Assembly (NCBI RefSeq): GCF_002814235.1
Contig: NZ_PHSU01000015.1
Location: forward strand, 186,001-250,000
From: Pseudomonas sp. QS1027
GTDB taxonomy: Bacteria; Pseudomonadota; Gammaproteobacteria; Pseudomonadales; Pseudomonadaceae
Length of the DNA: 64,000 nucleotides
Direction of reading: 5' to 3'
Positions 34,481-42,797 of this stretch are shown here, one piece after another. Position 1 is the first letter of the stretch, and each line of letters starts with the position of its first letter. Under the pieces are notes generated by a model. It saw only the letters and a program-made list of their open reading frames with translations. It did not search any database and was not told the DNA's origin. A program made the translations under genes and the position numbers.

Positions 34481-35035
34481 TCAGGTGTGAGGTTGCCAAT
34501 GGTCACGCAACAGCCCGTACAGCAGCATGTCTTCGTAGACGCCATTCTTGAGAAAGGCGCCTTTCAGACAGCCTTCGTAGCGCAGTCCGGCTTTGTCCAG
34601 GACCCGTGCGGAGGCTTTGTTGCGCCTGAAACAATGACCGGCAATGCGCTGCAGCTTGCGTTCGACAAAGCCGTGCTCGAGCATCGCGCCGACCGCTTCG
34701 CCGGCATAACCACGGTTGCGATGCTGTGCCCCGATCCAATATCCCAGCTGCGCGCTGTGATGGGCCGGTGAAAGTCTCAGGTTGATAACGCCGATCAGTT
34801 CACGATTTTCACTCAAATGAATACCCAGTCCCATCTGACGAGCGGAGCGGTATTGCTCCTCCTGGTCGGCAATGAATTCCCGTGCATGTTCGACGGTGTA
34901 AGGCGAGGGGAGCGCCCCCGTGTTGCTGGCGATTTCCGGCTCATCCGCCAGCCACGCCAACGTTTGCGCCTGCTCCGCTTGCAAGGGCATCAACAGCAGG
35001 CGTCGGGTGTTCAGGTGAGGTAAGGCGACACTCAT
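34481..35035 (-). CDS. GNAT N-acetyltransferase (RimJ/RimL type)
   Basis: A 184-residue acetyltransferase of the RimJ/RimL-like GNAT branch. The start LPHLNTRRLLLMPLQ is the usual first strand. The acetyl-CoA motif A region is GYWIGAQHRNRGYAGEAVGA (about 97-116) with the Q/R-x-x-G-x-G/A loop, and NKASARVLDKAGLRYEG is motif B. The substrate is unknown; relatives acetylate protein N-termini or small amines. The phoD start lies 20 bases downstream, so the two may be co-transcribed. Confidence 0.88.
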   Translation of the reverse strand: MSVALPHLNTRRLLLMPLQAEQAQTLAWLADEPEIASNTGALPSPYTVEHAREFIADQEEQYRSARQMGLGIHLSENRELIGVINLRLSPAHHSAQLGYWIGAQHRNRGYAGEAVGAMLEHGFVERKLQRIAGHCFRRNKASARVLDKAGLRYEGCLKGAFLKNGVYEDMLLYGLLRDHWQPHT

Positions 35036-35224
35036 GATGGGAGGTCCGTCCAGTCAAATTTTGCAAGACTGTACCTACATTGTGTCGTCTTCATTACATG
35101 GATAAATTTACTGTGTAACAGCTTGTAAGGCCCGATTTAGAGCCTTCAAATCGTAAATTAATGTTAACCGTTCGGTCATTTTCCGTTGCTAGCTTGGCGC
35201 CCCTAATCGAATGAGGGCATCGGA

Positions 35225-35632
35225 ATGAGAACCTGGGACGAACCCAAAAAGCGCAAGGCACACATCGAATTGATCCCCATGATCGACGTGATGATGTTCC
35301 TGTTGGTGTTCTTCGTACTGGTGAGCCTGAACGTGATTCCGGCACTGGGCATGAAGACGCAATTGCCGAGCGCGAGCAGTTCGCAGCAGCTCAAACCACA
35401 GAACAAATTCATCCTCACCCTGGGGCTCGCCGGCCAGTTGCAACTCGACGGCAAGGACATTGCCGTGGACGCGCTGGTGTCGGCACTCAAGGCGGCGCAG
35501 AAGCCGGACACCAAGTCGACGATCATCGTCAACAGCGACAAGGGCGTGGAAGTCGCGCGCCTGGTGGAAGTCATGGACACCTTGCGTCTGGGTGGCTTCA
35601 CGTCCGTCTCCATTGCCACGCGTAAGTCCTGA
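35225..35632 (+). CDS. exbD: ExbD/TolR-family energy-transducing protein
   Basis: A 135-residue inner-membrane protein with a short cytoplasmic N-terminus and one membrane helix (about 20-40). The helix carries the essential proton-path aspartate in IPMIDVMMFLLVFF (D21), followed by a periplasmic domain. It couples proton flow to TonB. It is the first gene of the exbD-tonB-receptor-exbB cluster, an order different from the usual exbB-exbD-tonB. A 190-base AT-rich region upstream has no recognisable Fur box. Confidence 0.92.
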   Translation: MRTWDEPKKRKAHIELIPMIDVMMFLLVFFVLVSLNVIPALGMKTQLPSASSSQQLKPQNKFILTLGLAGQLQLDGKDIAVDALVSALKAAQKPDTKSTIIVNSDKGVEVARLVEVMDTLRLGGFTSVSIATRKS

Positions 35633-35634
35633 CC

Positions 35635-36360
35635 ATGTACGTCCTGTTTCGAGTCCGTCAGTGGCTGGGAAGCGTCCCGGCCATCGTGGCGCTGGTGCTG
35701 ATTGCCATGGGCATCCAGTCCCAGCCGCTGAAGGTCCAGCCGGTGTACGACGAGTCGGCGGTCGAGTTGGCGTTGGTCGAGCCTGAGCCCGAACCCGAGC
35801 CGGTGGTTGAGCAAGAGCCGCCACCGCCGGTGATCGAGGACGAGGAGGCCGAGCCCGCGCCACCGCCGCCACCGCCCAAGCCGATGCCAAAGCCAGAACC
35901 AAAACCTGAGCCCAAGCCGAAACCTGTGCCCAAGCCACAGCCGGTGGCGGCCAAACCGGCAGAGAAACCGGTCGAGGCCAAGCCCGCTACCGAGCCCGTG
36001 GTCGCCCGGGCACCGGCTCCGGCCGCGCCACCGCCACCACCGAAAGTCGACGGCCAGGCGCTGGAGGGCGGCTACCTCAAGGGCCTGCGCAACGAGCTGG
36101 ATACCTACAAGCAGTACCCCACCGGACGTCAGGCCTCCCTCGAACGCCCCAGCGGCGAGGTGGTGGTCTGGTTGCTGGTGGACCGGCAGGGCCGTGTCCT
36201 CGACTCCGGAATCCAGACCCCGGCGCCGAGCATGCTGCTCAACCGTGCGGCAACCAACAGCCTGCATCGCATCAAGCAGGTCAAGCCTTTCCCTGAACAA
36301 GCCTTTGGCGGACGTAACGAGCAACGCTTCACCGCCACCTTCAACTACAGCGTGCAATAA
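35635..36360 (+). CDS. tonB: TonB energy transducer
   Basis: A 241-residue TonB with an N-terminal membrane anchor (about 12-28) and a long proline/glutamate then proline/lysine-rich spacer (about 44-125) that spans the periplasm. The C-terminal TonB domain (about 145-241) ends in FTATFNYSVQ. The motif GEVVVWLLVDRQGRVLD is typical. It starts three bases after exbD stops. It most likely serves the receptor encoded directly downstream. Confidence 0.93.
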   Translation: MYVLFRVRQWLGSVPAIVALVLIAMGIQSQPLKVQPVYDESAVELALVEPEPEPEPVVEQEPPPPVIEDEEAEPAPPPPPPKPMPKPEPKPEPKPKPVPKPQPVAAKPAEKPVEAKPATEPVVARAPAPAAPPPPPKVDGQALEGGYLKGLRNELDTYKQYPTGRQASLERPSGEVVVWLLVDRQGRVLDSGIQTPAPSMLLNRAATNSLHRIKQVKPFPEQAFGGRNEQRFTATFNYSVQ

Positions 36361-36386
36361 AAGCACCGACGATCAGGAATACAGTG

Positions 36387-38666
36387 ATGAGGTTCTCAAA
36401 GATTCACCTGGCATTGATTGCCGCGAGCATGAGCCAAGGTGTCGCGTTGGCGGACAGTAACGACAGTGACGTCGGTACCATCGGTGTCCAGGGAAAGGCG
36501 ACCGTGGGTGGCGGTTACATGGTCCAGGAGGAGAGCATCAAGGGGCGCTCCACGGTGACCAAGGAAGCGCTGGACAAGCAGACCGCGACCGGCAACGCCA
36601 TCGACAAGCTCAAGTACACCCCGGGCCTGAACATCTCCAGTGAAGACGCCACCGGCCTGGGCAGCTTCCGCTTCACCATGCGCGGGCTCAACTCCGACCA
36701 GGTGGGCATGTCCATCGACGGCATGCCGATCAACGACTCCGGCAACTACGCCTTGTACGCCAACCTGCTGGGCGACCCGGAGAACATCGACCAGATCTTC
36801 GTCACCCAGGGTTCGTCCGAGGCCGACGGTCCGCACATCGGTTCCAGCGGCGGCAACATCGGCGTGGTGACCATTCGCCCGACCAAGGAAACCGGGGCCT
36901 TCGTCAAGCAGGTGGTTGGCAGCCATGCCACCACCAAGACCTTCGCCCGACTCAACACCGGTGAGGTCAACGGCCTGAGCAACTGGCTGTCGTTCTCCCA
37001 CACCGAAGGCCAGAAATGGCGCGGCAACGGTGCCGAGCGCGCTGACAAGGTCGAGTGGAACAGTTTCTTCGACATGGGCGGCGGCAACACCGCGAACCTG
37101 ATCCTCAAGTACCACGAGCAGGAAAACGCCAGCTACAGCCAGCTGACCAAGGCCCAGTTCCAGAAATACGGGCGCACCTACGACCCGTACCCTTCGACCC
37201 CGGCCCTGGGCAGCAACGGCAAGATCAGCAGCTACGAAGGCCTGGCGCTCAACCCGTTCCAGACCTTTACCGGCGTGCTCAACACCCAGTTCAAACTGGC
37301 CGACAACCTGTCGCTGTCGGTGATCCCGTATTACTACTGGGGTAACGGCAGTGGTGTGGGCAGCTCGGCCTATGCCCTGAACAGCGGTTCCAACGTCGGC
37401 GGGGTCTTCGACCTGAGCAACCTGCCGACCGCCGCCCAGTACAACGCCGACGGCCAGCCGAACACCGGCGTCTACTACCGGCCTTCGCGGACCCAGACCT
37501 GGCGTCCGGGTATCACCACCAAACTGAACTGGGACCTGGACAGCCACAGCCTGCAATTCGGCTACTGGTATGAGCGCGCGCGCCAGAGCCAGACCCAGCC
37601 GTTCATTCGCCTCAAGCAGAATGGCAAGCCGGAAAGCATCTGGCCGGATTCCGATTATGTGGTCGATGCCAATGGCAACGAGGTCCAGGGGCGTGATCGC
37701 TTCACCGTGACCCCGGCGCAGAAAGTCTGGGCCCAGGATACCTGGTACTTCGCCCCGGACTGGACCCTGGTGGCGGGCCTGGCCTACATGAACGTCGAGC
37801 GTGACGGCACCAACCACGGCAGCATCACCGAGAAGGCGGAAAAGCGTCACCAGACCTACAACAAGTTGCTGCCCAACGCCGGCCTGAAGTACCAGCTCGA
37901 CGAGCATGACCAGCTGTTCTACAGCCTGTCGCGCAACATGCGCGTGCCGCAGAACTACGTGTTGTATGACCAGGGCGCGGGCTCCATCGACTCCAAGCCG
38001 GAAACCAGCTGGAACCATGAGTTGGGCTGGCGCTACACCCAACAGGACATGACCGTCGCGGCCACCCTGTTCTACATGCAGTTCGAGAACCGCCAGGTGT
38101 CGTCCAAGGACATCAACGGCGACTTCGCCGACATCAACGCCGGCAGTGTCGACAACAAGGGCCTGGAGCTTGAGTGGAGCGGGCTGCTGCCGCACAACTT
38201 CAACTTCTACACCTCCTACACCTACACCCGCGCCGAGCAGAAGGACAACCTGACCGTCTACAACGCCGGCAAGGCGATCCTGCTGCCGACCGCCGGCAAG
38301 CAGTTCGCCAACGTGCCGAAGAACATGCTGGCGGCCAACATCGGTTATGACGACGGCCTGTTCTACGGCACCTTCGGTGGCAAGTACACCAGCAAGCTGT
38401 ATGGCGACCTGACCAACGACGAAGCCATCTCCGGACGCACCGTGTTCAACCTCGGCGCCGGTATCTACCTGCCGGTGGACAAGAAGGTGGTCAAGAGCGC
38501 GACCCTGCGCCTGAACGTCGACAACCTGTTCGACAAGAAGTACCTGGACGGCGTGTACACCACCAAGACCAATTCGGCGACCTACAGCGGTTTCCGCGAT
38601 GGCGACCCGGCCTACATCGTGGGTCTGGACCGTACGGTGACCATGTCGCTGGAAGCGAATTTCTGA
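36387..38666 (+). CDS. TonB-dependent outer-membrane receptor
   Basis: A 759-residue receptor: signal peptide (about 1-23), plug domain (about 50-170; ATGNAIDKLKYTPGLNISSE and the FRFTMRGLNSDQVGMSIDGM loop), and a 22-strand-type barrel ending in the canonical C-terminal phenylalanine (MSLEANF). The extra N-terminal signalling domain of regulated siderophore receptors is missing, so it is a simple transporter. The substrate is unknown: the absence of a Fur box and of siderophore genes leaves metals, phosphate esters or sugars open. It has its own tonB/exbB/exbD around it and is followed by an exported PLD-like protein. Confidence 0.9.
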   Translation: MRFSKIHLALIAASMSQGVALADSNDSDVGTIGVQGKATVGGGYMVQEESIKGRSTVTKEALDKQTATGNAIDKLKYTPGLNISSEDATGLGSFRFTMRGLNSDQVGMSIDGMPINDSGNYALYANLLGDPENIDQIFVTQGSSEADGPHIGSSGGNIGVVTIRPTKETGAFVKQVVGSHATTKTFARLNTGEVNGLSNWLSFSHTEGQKWRGNGAERADKVEWNSFFDMGGGNTANLILKYHEQENASYSQLTKAQFQKYGRTYDPYPSTPALGSNGKISSYEGLALNPFQTFTGVLNTQFKLADNLSLSVIPYYYWGNGSGVGSSAYALNSGSNVGGVFDLSNLPTAAQYNADGQPNTGVYYRPSRTQTWRPGITTKLNWDLDSHSLQFGYWYERARQSQTQPFIRLKQNGKPESIWPDSDYVVDANGNEVQGRDRFTVTPAQKVWAQDTWYFAPDWTLVAGLAYMNVERDGTNHGSITEKAEKRHQTYNKLLPNAGLKYQLDEHDQLFYSLSRNMRVPQNYVLYDQGAGSIDSKPETSWNHELGWRYTQQDMTVAATLFYMQFENRQVSSKDINGDFADINAGSVDNKGLELEWSGLLPHNFNFYTSYTYTRAEQKDNLTVYNAGKAILLPTAGKQFANVPKNMLAANIGYDDGLFYGTFGGKYTSKLYGDLTNDEAISGRTVFNLGAGIYLPVDKKVVKSATLRLNVDNLFDKKYLDGVYTTKTNSATYSGFRDGDPAYIVGLDRTVTMSLEANF

Positions 38667-38706
38667 TGTTTGTCCCACGCGTATTACCGACAGAGGTCAC
38701 CCGATC

Positions 38707-39354
38707 ATGGACATGAACCTGCTTCACGAAATCACCTTCTATGTGATGTATGCGGCCCTGGCGATTGCGATCTTCATCGCCATCGAGCGCGCCATCTACT
38801 TCGCTTATGTCCGGCGCTCGGCCCGGGCGCTGATGGAGGCCCTGGGCTCCCATGTACACAGCGCGAAGGACCTGCCGCAGGCGTTGACCCGGCGTGACAG
38901 CCTGCCGTTGGACATGGCCTCGGCAGTACTGGCGCAGAAGGCGACCCACGGTCCGCGCAAGGACCTGGACGATGTGATCGACACCCAGTACCTGGCCAGC
39001 CGCGCGCCGTTGGCCCGTAGCCTGTGGATCATCGAGACCATCACCACCGCCGCGCCGCTGCTCGGTTTGCTGGGGACCATCCTCGGCATCATCGATACCT
39101 TCAAGGCCTTGGCCAGCGCCGGTGTTTCCGACCCTGGGCAGATCTCCGGTGGTATCGGGACGGCCTTGTTCGCCACCGGCCTGGGGATTGCCATCGCGTT
39201 GTTCTGCGTGGTGTTCCACAACTTCTTCCAGGACAGCCTGGAGCGCATCAACGACCAGCTCAAGATGTTGCTGATCCGTGCGTCGAGCGGTGCTCGTGTG
39301 CAGAGCGAAGTGCCGCATCGGGCGGCGAGTCCGGTGCAGTTGCAGACGGCCTGA
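38707..39354 (+). CDS. exbB: ExbB/TolQ-family proton channel protein
   Basis: A 215-residue inner-membrane protein with three hydrophobic helices (about 8-27, 110-130 and 148-172), typical of the MotA/TolQ/ExbB family. The conserved loop TITTAAPLLGLLGTILGIIDTF and GGIGTALFATGLGIAIAL form the channel with ExbD. It follows the receptor by 40 bases and is the fourth gene of the TonB cluster. The C-terminal tail of about 20 residues is polar and variable. The REP-type palindrome immediately downstream suggests the operon ends here. Confidence 0.92.
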   Translation: MDMNLLHEITFYVMYAALAIAIFIAIERAIYFAYVRRSARALMEALGSHVHSAKDLPQALTRRDSLPLDMASAVLAQKATHGPRKDLDDVIDTQYLASRAPLARSLWIIETITTAAPLLGLLGTILGIIDTFKALASAGVSDPGQISGGIGTALFATGLGIAIALFCVVFHNFFQDSLERINDQLKMLLIRASSGARVQSEVPHRAASPVQLQTA

Positions 39355-39371
39355 CCCACCACTGTCCCCTT

Positions 39372-39453
39372 GTAGGAGCCGGCTTGCTGGCGATAGCGGC
39401 CGATCAGGCGATGCAAGACTGCCTGGCCTCATCGCCAGCAAGCCGGCTCCTAC
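39372..39453. repeat. REP doublet (inverted pair) in the exbB-PLD intergenic region
   Basis: GTAGGAGCCGGCTTGCTGGC and its inverted counterpart GCCAGCAAGCCGGCTCCTAC flank a 40-base centre, giving a large hairpin. This is the head-to-head REPIN form of Pseudomonas REP sequences. Confidence 0.88.
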
Positions 39454-39520
39454 AAATTGGGATTGGGGTAAGCCCGTTCGCAGAGGCACAGGCCGTTTTA
39501 TTTTCCTGGACGAGACCCTT

Positions 39521-40759
39521 ATGTCCCCTTTCCTGACGTTTAAACCGACGCTGTTGCGCGTCGGCATGGCGAGCCTTGTCGGCCTGCTGCTCAGTCCGCT
39601 GGCCCAGGCGGACTTTTCCATTCCCGGTTTCGAGCTGGTGCATACCGTCCCGCTCGCCACCGATCTCGGCGCCCCCGATTTGCGTCAACCCGGTCCGGTC
39701 TGGATCGAACTCTTCGACGGCGCCAAAAGCCGCATCGACATTGGCCAGTTCTATGCCGCGGACCATCCCGGTTCGGTGATGGACAAGGTCATTGAAAGCC
39801 TCGAAGCCGCCGGCAAGCGTGGCGTGAAGATTCGTTTCCTGCTGGAAGAGAAGGGGGTGAAGCTTTCCGAAGAAGCCACCCTAGAACGGCTGCGCAAGAT
39901 CCCCAACCTGACCTTCCGCGTCCTGCCCTACGCACGCCTGAGTGGCGGCATCATCCACGCCAAGTACCTGGTGGTGGATGGCCGGCAGGCGTTTATCGGC
40001 AGCCAGAACTTCGACTGGCGCTCGCTTGAGCACATCCATGAAACCGGCTTGCTTGTCAGCGAGGCAACGATGGTCGGCCAGGTCCAGGCGATCTTCGACC
40101 AGGACTGGAAGGCCCAGGCCGCGTTGGCGGCAAGCAAGCCGGTGCCATTGCCCAAGGCCGGGAAAGAGCCGGCGCGCACCGGTAACTACCTGGTGGCCAG
40201 CCCGCAACGCTACAACCCGCCGGGTGTCGGCGATTCACAGCTGGAATTACCGCGTTTGCTGGCCGAGGCCAAGCATGAAGTGCGGGTGCAATTGCTCGAC
40301 TATGCACCGCTGTCCTACGGCCCTGACAAAACCCGTCCGTACTACGCCGTGATTGATAACGCGGTACGTGCGGCGGCGGCGCGCGGGGTGTCGATCAAGT
40401 TGATGGTCTCCGACTGGAACACCGGAAAACCAGAAATCGCCTACCTCAAGAGCCTGGCGGTCCTGCCCAATGTGCAGGTCAAGATCGTCACCTTGCCGCA
40501 GGACCCGCAGGGCTTTATCCCCTATGCGCGAGTTATCCACAGCAAGACCATGGAGATCGACGGGCAGGTGGCCTGGGTCGGGACCAGCAACTGGCTCGGC
40601 GGCTACCTCGACAACTCGCGCAACCTGGAAGTGGTGATGCACAACAGCGCCATGGCTGAGCGGATCGAGGCCTTGCATGAGCAACTGTGGGACGGGCCGT
40701 ATGCCTGGTCGCTGGATGTCGCCCGGGATTATCCGGCGCCGCATCCGGGCAAACCCTGA
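39521..40759 (+). CDS. Exported phospholipase D-like protein (two HKD motifs)
   Basis: A 412-residue phospholipase D-superfamily protein with a signal peptide (about 1-27, end AQAD). Both HxK(x)4D motifs are present: HAKYLVVDGRQAFIGSQN (histidine near 147) and HSKTMEIDGQVAWVGTSN (near 341), so a functional two-half active site is expected. It would act in the periplasm or at the surface on phosphodiester bonds; lipid, nucleic acid or other substrates cannot be told apart. The start was set at 39521; a longer in-frame extension would run back through the REP doublet. It may work with the TonB system just upstream. Confidence 0.87.
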   Translation: MSPFLTFKPTLLRVGMASLVGLLLSPLAQADFSIPGFELVHTVPLATDLGAPDLRQPGPVWIELFDGAKSRIDIGQFYAADHPGSVMDKVIESLEAAGKRGVKIRFLLEEKGVKLSEEATLERLRKIPNLTFRVLPYARLSGGIIHAKYLVVDGRQAFIGSQNFDWRSLEHIHETGLLVSEATMVGQVQAIFDQDWKAQAALAASKPVPLPKAGKEPARTGNYLVASPQRYNPPGVGDSQLELPRLLAEAKHEVRVQLLDYAPLSYGPDKTRPYYAVIDNAVRAAAARGVSIKLMVSDWNTGKPEIAYLKSLAVLPNVQVKIVTLPQDPQGFIPYARVIHSKTMEIDGQVAWVGTSNWLGGYLDNSRNLEVVMHNSAMAERIEALHEQLWDGPYAWSLDVARDYPAPHPGKP

Positions 40760-40835
40760 TCCTTACGCGCAGTAGCTGTCGGAAGCTACCTCCAGGGAAT
40801 TTGTGTCATACGCAATCTGTGTGTTCGACACCGTA

Positions 40836-40911
40836 CTGTAGGAGCAGGGCTTGCCCGCGAAGGCGTACCTGAAGGCGCCAAAGGCTTCGCTGGCAAGCCA
40901 GACTCCTACAG
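40836..40911. repeat. REP doublet between PLD-like gene and aroP
   Basis: TGTAGGAGCAGGGCTTGCCCGC and an imperfect inverted partner GCTGGCAAGCCAGACTCCTACA form a long hairpin between two convergent genes. It is of the same family as the doublet at 39372 but with diverged arms. Confidence 0.8.
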
Positions 40912-40938
40912 TTTGCGGTGCACTCGGCTTTTTATTTT

Positions 40939-42339
40939 TCAGCTGACGGTACGCATCCGGCCCTTGGCCAGCCGCAGCCGGTACAAGCCATAGATGAACA
41001 ACACCCAAAACGGCATCACATACACCGAGACACTGATCCCCGGAATCATCAGCATCACCGCCAGGATCAGCGCGACGAAGGCCAGGCACAGGTAGTTGCT
41101 GAACGGGGTCCAGAAGGCCTTGAAGCCCGGGACCACGCCTTGCCGTTCCATGGCCTTGCGGAATTTCAGGTGGGTCAGGCTGATCACGATCCAGTTGATG
41201 ATCAACGAGGCCACCACCAGCGCCATCAACAGTTCCAGCGCTTCATGGGGCGCCACGTAGTTGACCACCACGCACAGCAGGGTCACGAGGGCCGAGACCC
41301 CGATGGCCCGTACTGGCACGCCTTGCTTGTTCAGTTTCATCAGGGATTTCGGTGCATCGCCTTGCTCGGCCAGGCCGAACAGCATGCGGCTGTTGCAGTA
41401 CACGCCGCTGTTATAGACCGACAGGGCGGCGGTCAGCACTACCACGTTGAGGATCTGCGCCGCCGTGTCGCTGCCGATCAGGGCGAAAATCTGCACGAAC
41501 GGGCTGCCGCTGTAGGCGTCGCCGGAAGCACCGAGGGTGGTCAGCAACTGGTCCCACGGATACAGCGACAACAGCACGGTAAGGGCGCCGACGTAGAAGA
41601 TCAGGATCCGCAACACCACCTGGTTGATCGCCTTGGGGATCACCTTGCGCGGTTCGCTGGCCTCGGCGGCGGTGATGCCCACCAGCTCCAGGCCGCCGAA
41701 GGAAAACATGATGAAACACAGCGCCATCAGCAGGCCGCTGAAACCGTTGGGGAAGAACCCGCCGTGGCTCCACAGGTTGCTGACCGAGGCTTGTGGGCCG
41801 CCGGTGCCGCTGATCAGCAGGTAGCAACCGAGGGCGATCATGCCAATGATCGCCACCACCTTGATGATCGCGAACCAGAATTCGGTTTCGCCGAATACCT
41901 TGACGTTGGTCAGGTTGATCAGGTTGACCAGCACGAAGAACACCGCCGCGCTGACCCAGGACGGCACATCGGGCCACCAGAACTGCACGTACTTGCCGAC
42001 GGCCGTGAGTTCGGCCATGCCCACCAGCACGTAGAGCACCCAGTAGTTCCAGCCGCAGAGAAAGCCCGCGTAGCCGCCCCAGTATTTATGGGCGAAGTGG
42101 CTGAACGAGCCGGCTACCGGCTCCTCGACGATCATCTCGCCGAGCTGGCGCATGATCAGGAACGCGACGAACCCACAGATCGCATAACCGAGGATCATCG
42201 CCGGGCCCGCGGACTTGAGCACGCCGGCAGAACCCAGGAACAGCCCGGTGCCGATGGCCCCACCCAGGGAAATCAGCTGGATATGGCGGTTTTTCAGGCC
42301 GCGCTTGAGCAAACCCGGTGTCAGGTTTTCACCCGTCAT
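40939..42339 (-). CDS. aroP: Aromatic amino-acid permease, AroP type
   Basis: A 466-residue APC-superfamily permease with 12 hydrophobic helices. Long stretches match E. coli AroP closely: LKRGLKNRHIQLISLGGAIG at the N-terminus, MRQLGEMIVEEPVAGSFSHF, SAAVFFVLVNLINLTNVKVF and SFGGLELVGITAAEA. It imports phenylalanine, tyrosine and tryptophan by proton symport; some close relatives are proline- or histidine-specific, so the substrate is inferred. The ATG at 42339 has AAGGTGA in front; a 26-residue upstream extension is polar and unlikely. It is a single gene. Confidence 0.88.
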   Translation of the reverse strand: MTGENLTPGLLKRGLKNRHIQLISLGGAIGTGLFLGSAGVLKSAGPAMILGYAICGFVAFLIMRQLGEMIVEEPVAGSFSHFAHKYWGGYAGFLCGWNYWVLYVLVGMAELTAVGKYVQFWWPDVPSWVSAAVFFVLVNLINLTNVKVFGETEFWFAIIKVVAIIGMIALGCYLLISGTGGPQASVSNLWSHGGFFPNGFSGLLMALCFIMFSFGGLELVGITAAEASEPRKVIPKAINQVVLRILIFYVGALTVLLSLYPWDQLLTTLGASGDAYSGSPFVQIFALIGSDTAAQILNVVVLTAALSVYNSGVYCNSRMLFGLAEQGDAPKSLMKLNKQGVPVRAIGVSALVTLLCVVVNYVAPHEALELLMALVVASLIINWIVISLTHLKFRKAMERQGVVPGFKAFWTPFSNYLCLAFVALILAVMLMIPGISVSVYVMPFWVLFIYGLYRLRLAKGRMRTVS

Positions 42340-42491
42340 TGCTTCACCTTCTCTAGTTTTTCTTCTCGGTGTCGACCTGAGCGGGCCAGGCGTGTAACCG
42401 GTACTGATGCTCGACATAAGCGGCGTGGATATTAAATCCCGAAGGTGCGGGGCTCAAGTATTACGCGGCTTCGAGGGGGAAATAGAGAAGA

Positions 42492-42545
42492 AACTGTAGG
42501 AGTGGGGCAAGCCTCGAGGGTGCAGGGTGCACACTCGAGGCCGGT
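42492..42545. repeat. Degenerate REP-like element upstream of aroP
   Basis: CTGTAGGAGTGGGGCAAGCC resembles one REP arm. A short inverted repeat CCTCGAG...CTCGAGG follows near 42510-42541. It is only half of a doublet. Confidence 0.45.
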
Positions 42546-42560
42546 GAGAAGGGCTCCCGC

Positions 42561-42797
42561 TCAGGCGCCGTGCTCTGCCCGTTGGACCAGCCAGCGCAGG
42601 GCATCGTCCATTGGCACCTGGTAATGCCGTTCGACCGATTGCGACCCCTGGGGGCTGTAGTGCTCGGTATAGCGGCTGAGGATCAGGTGGCGTTGGTCGT
42701 CCGATAGTCGCAGGCTGACCTCGTGGCAGAACAGGTCGCTGCCGGCGGGTTTACTCACCCGCTGTTCCAGAATCAGTGCCCGCTGTTCAGAAACCAT
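42561..42797 (-). CDS. Small hypothetical protein coupled to mlaA
   Basis: A 78-residue soluble protein, unknown to me. The start ATG at 42797 lies inside the last codons of mlaA, so the genes overlap by 11 bases and are translationally coupled. The sequence has no signal peptide, is rich in charged residues (LRLSDDQRHLILSRYTEHYS) and ends ALRWLVQRAEHGA. A longer in-frame frame runs back into mlaA and is not credible. Its fixed coupling to mlaA may point to a role near lipid-asymmetry maintenance, but nothing in the sequence shows this. Confidence 0.65.
   Translation of the reverse strand: MVSEQRALILEQRVSKPAGSDLFCHEVSLRLSDDQRHLILSRYTEHYSPQGSQSVERHYQVPMDDALRWLVQRAEHGA

Noticed and set aside
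35036..35224. Possible Fur box upstream of exbD
   Set aside because: The region is AT-rich, but no 19-bp GATAATGATAATCATTATC-like sequence with acceptable match is present.
36396..38678. A 760-codon open frame on the minus strand across the TonB receptor gene
   Set aside because: It mirrors the receptor gene almost exactly, has low-complexity G/V/Q/R-rich composition with no domain, and is a by-product of high GC at third codon positions.
39278..39520. An 81-codon N-terminal extension of the PLD-like protein
   Set aside because: It would be translated through the REP doublet and exbB's end; the ATG at 39521 gives a clean signal peptide.
39372..40911. REP doublets as a possible CRISPR array or IS ends
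   Set aside because: Only paired inverted palindromes with diverged centres; no regular spacers, no transposase and no target duplications.
40918..42435. A 505-codon plus-strand frame opposite aroP
   Set aside because: H/Q/D/R-rich antisense translation typical of shadows of membrane protein genes; aroP on the minus strand is unmistakable.
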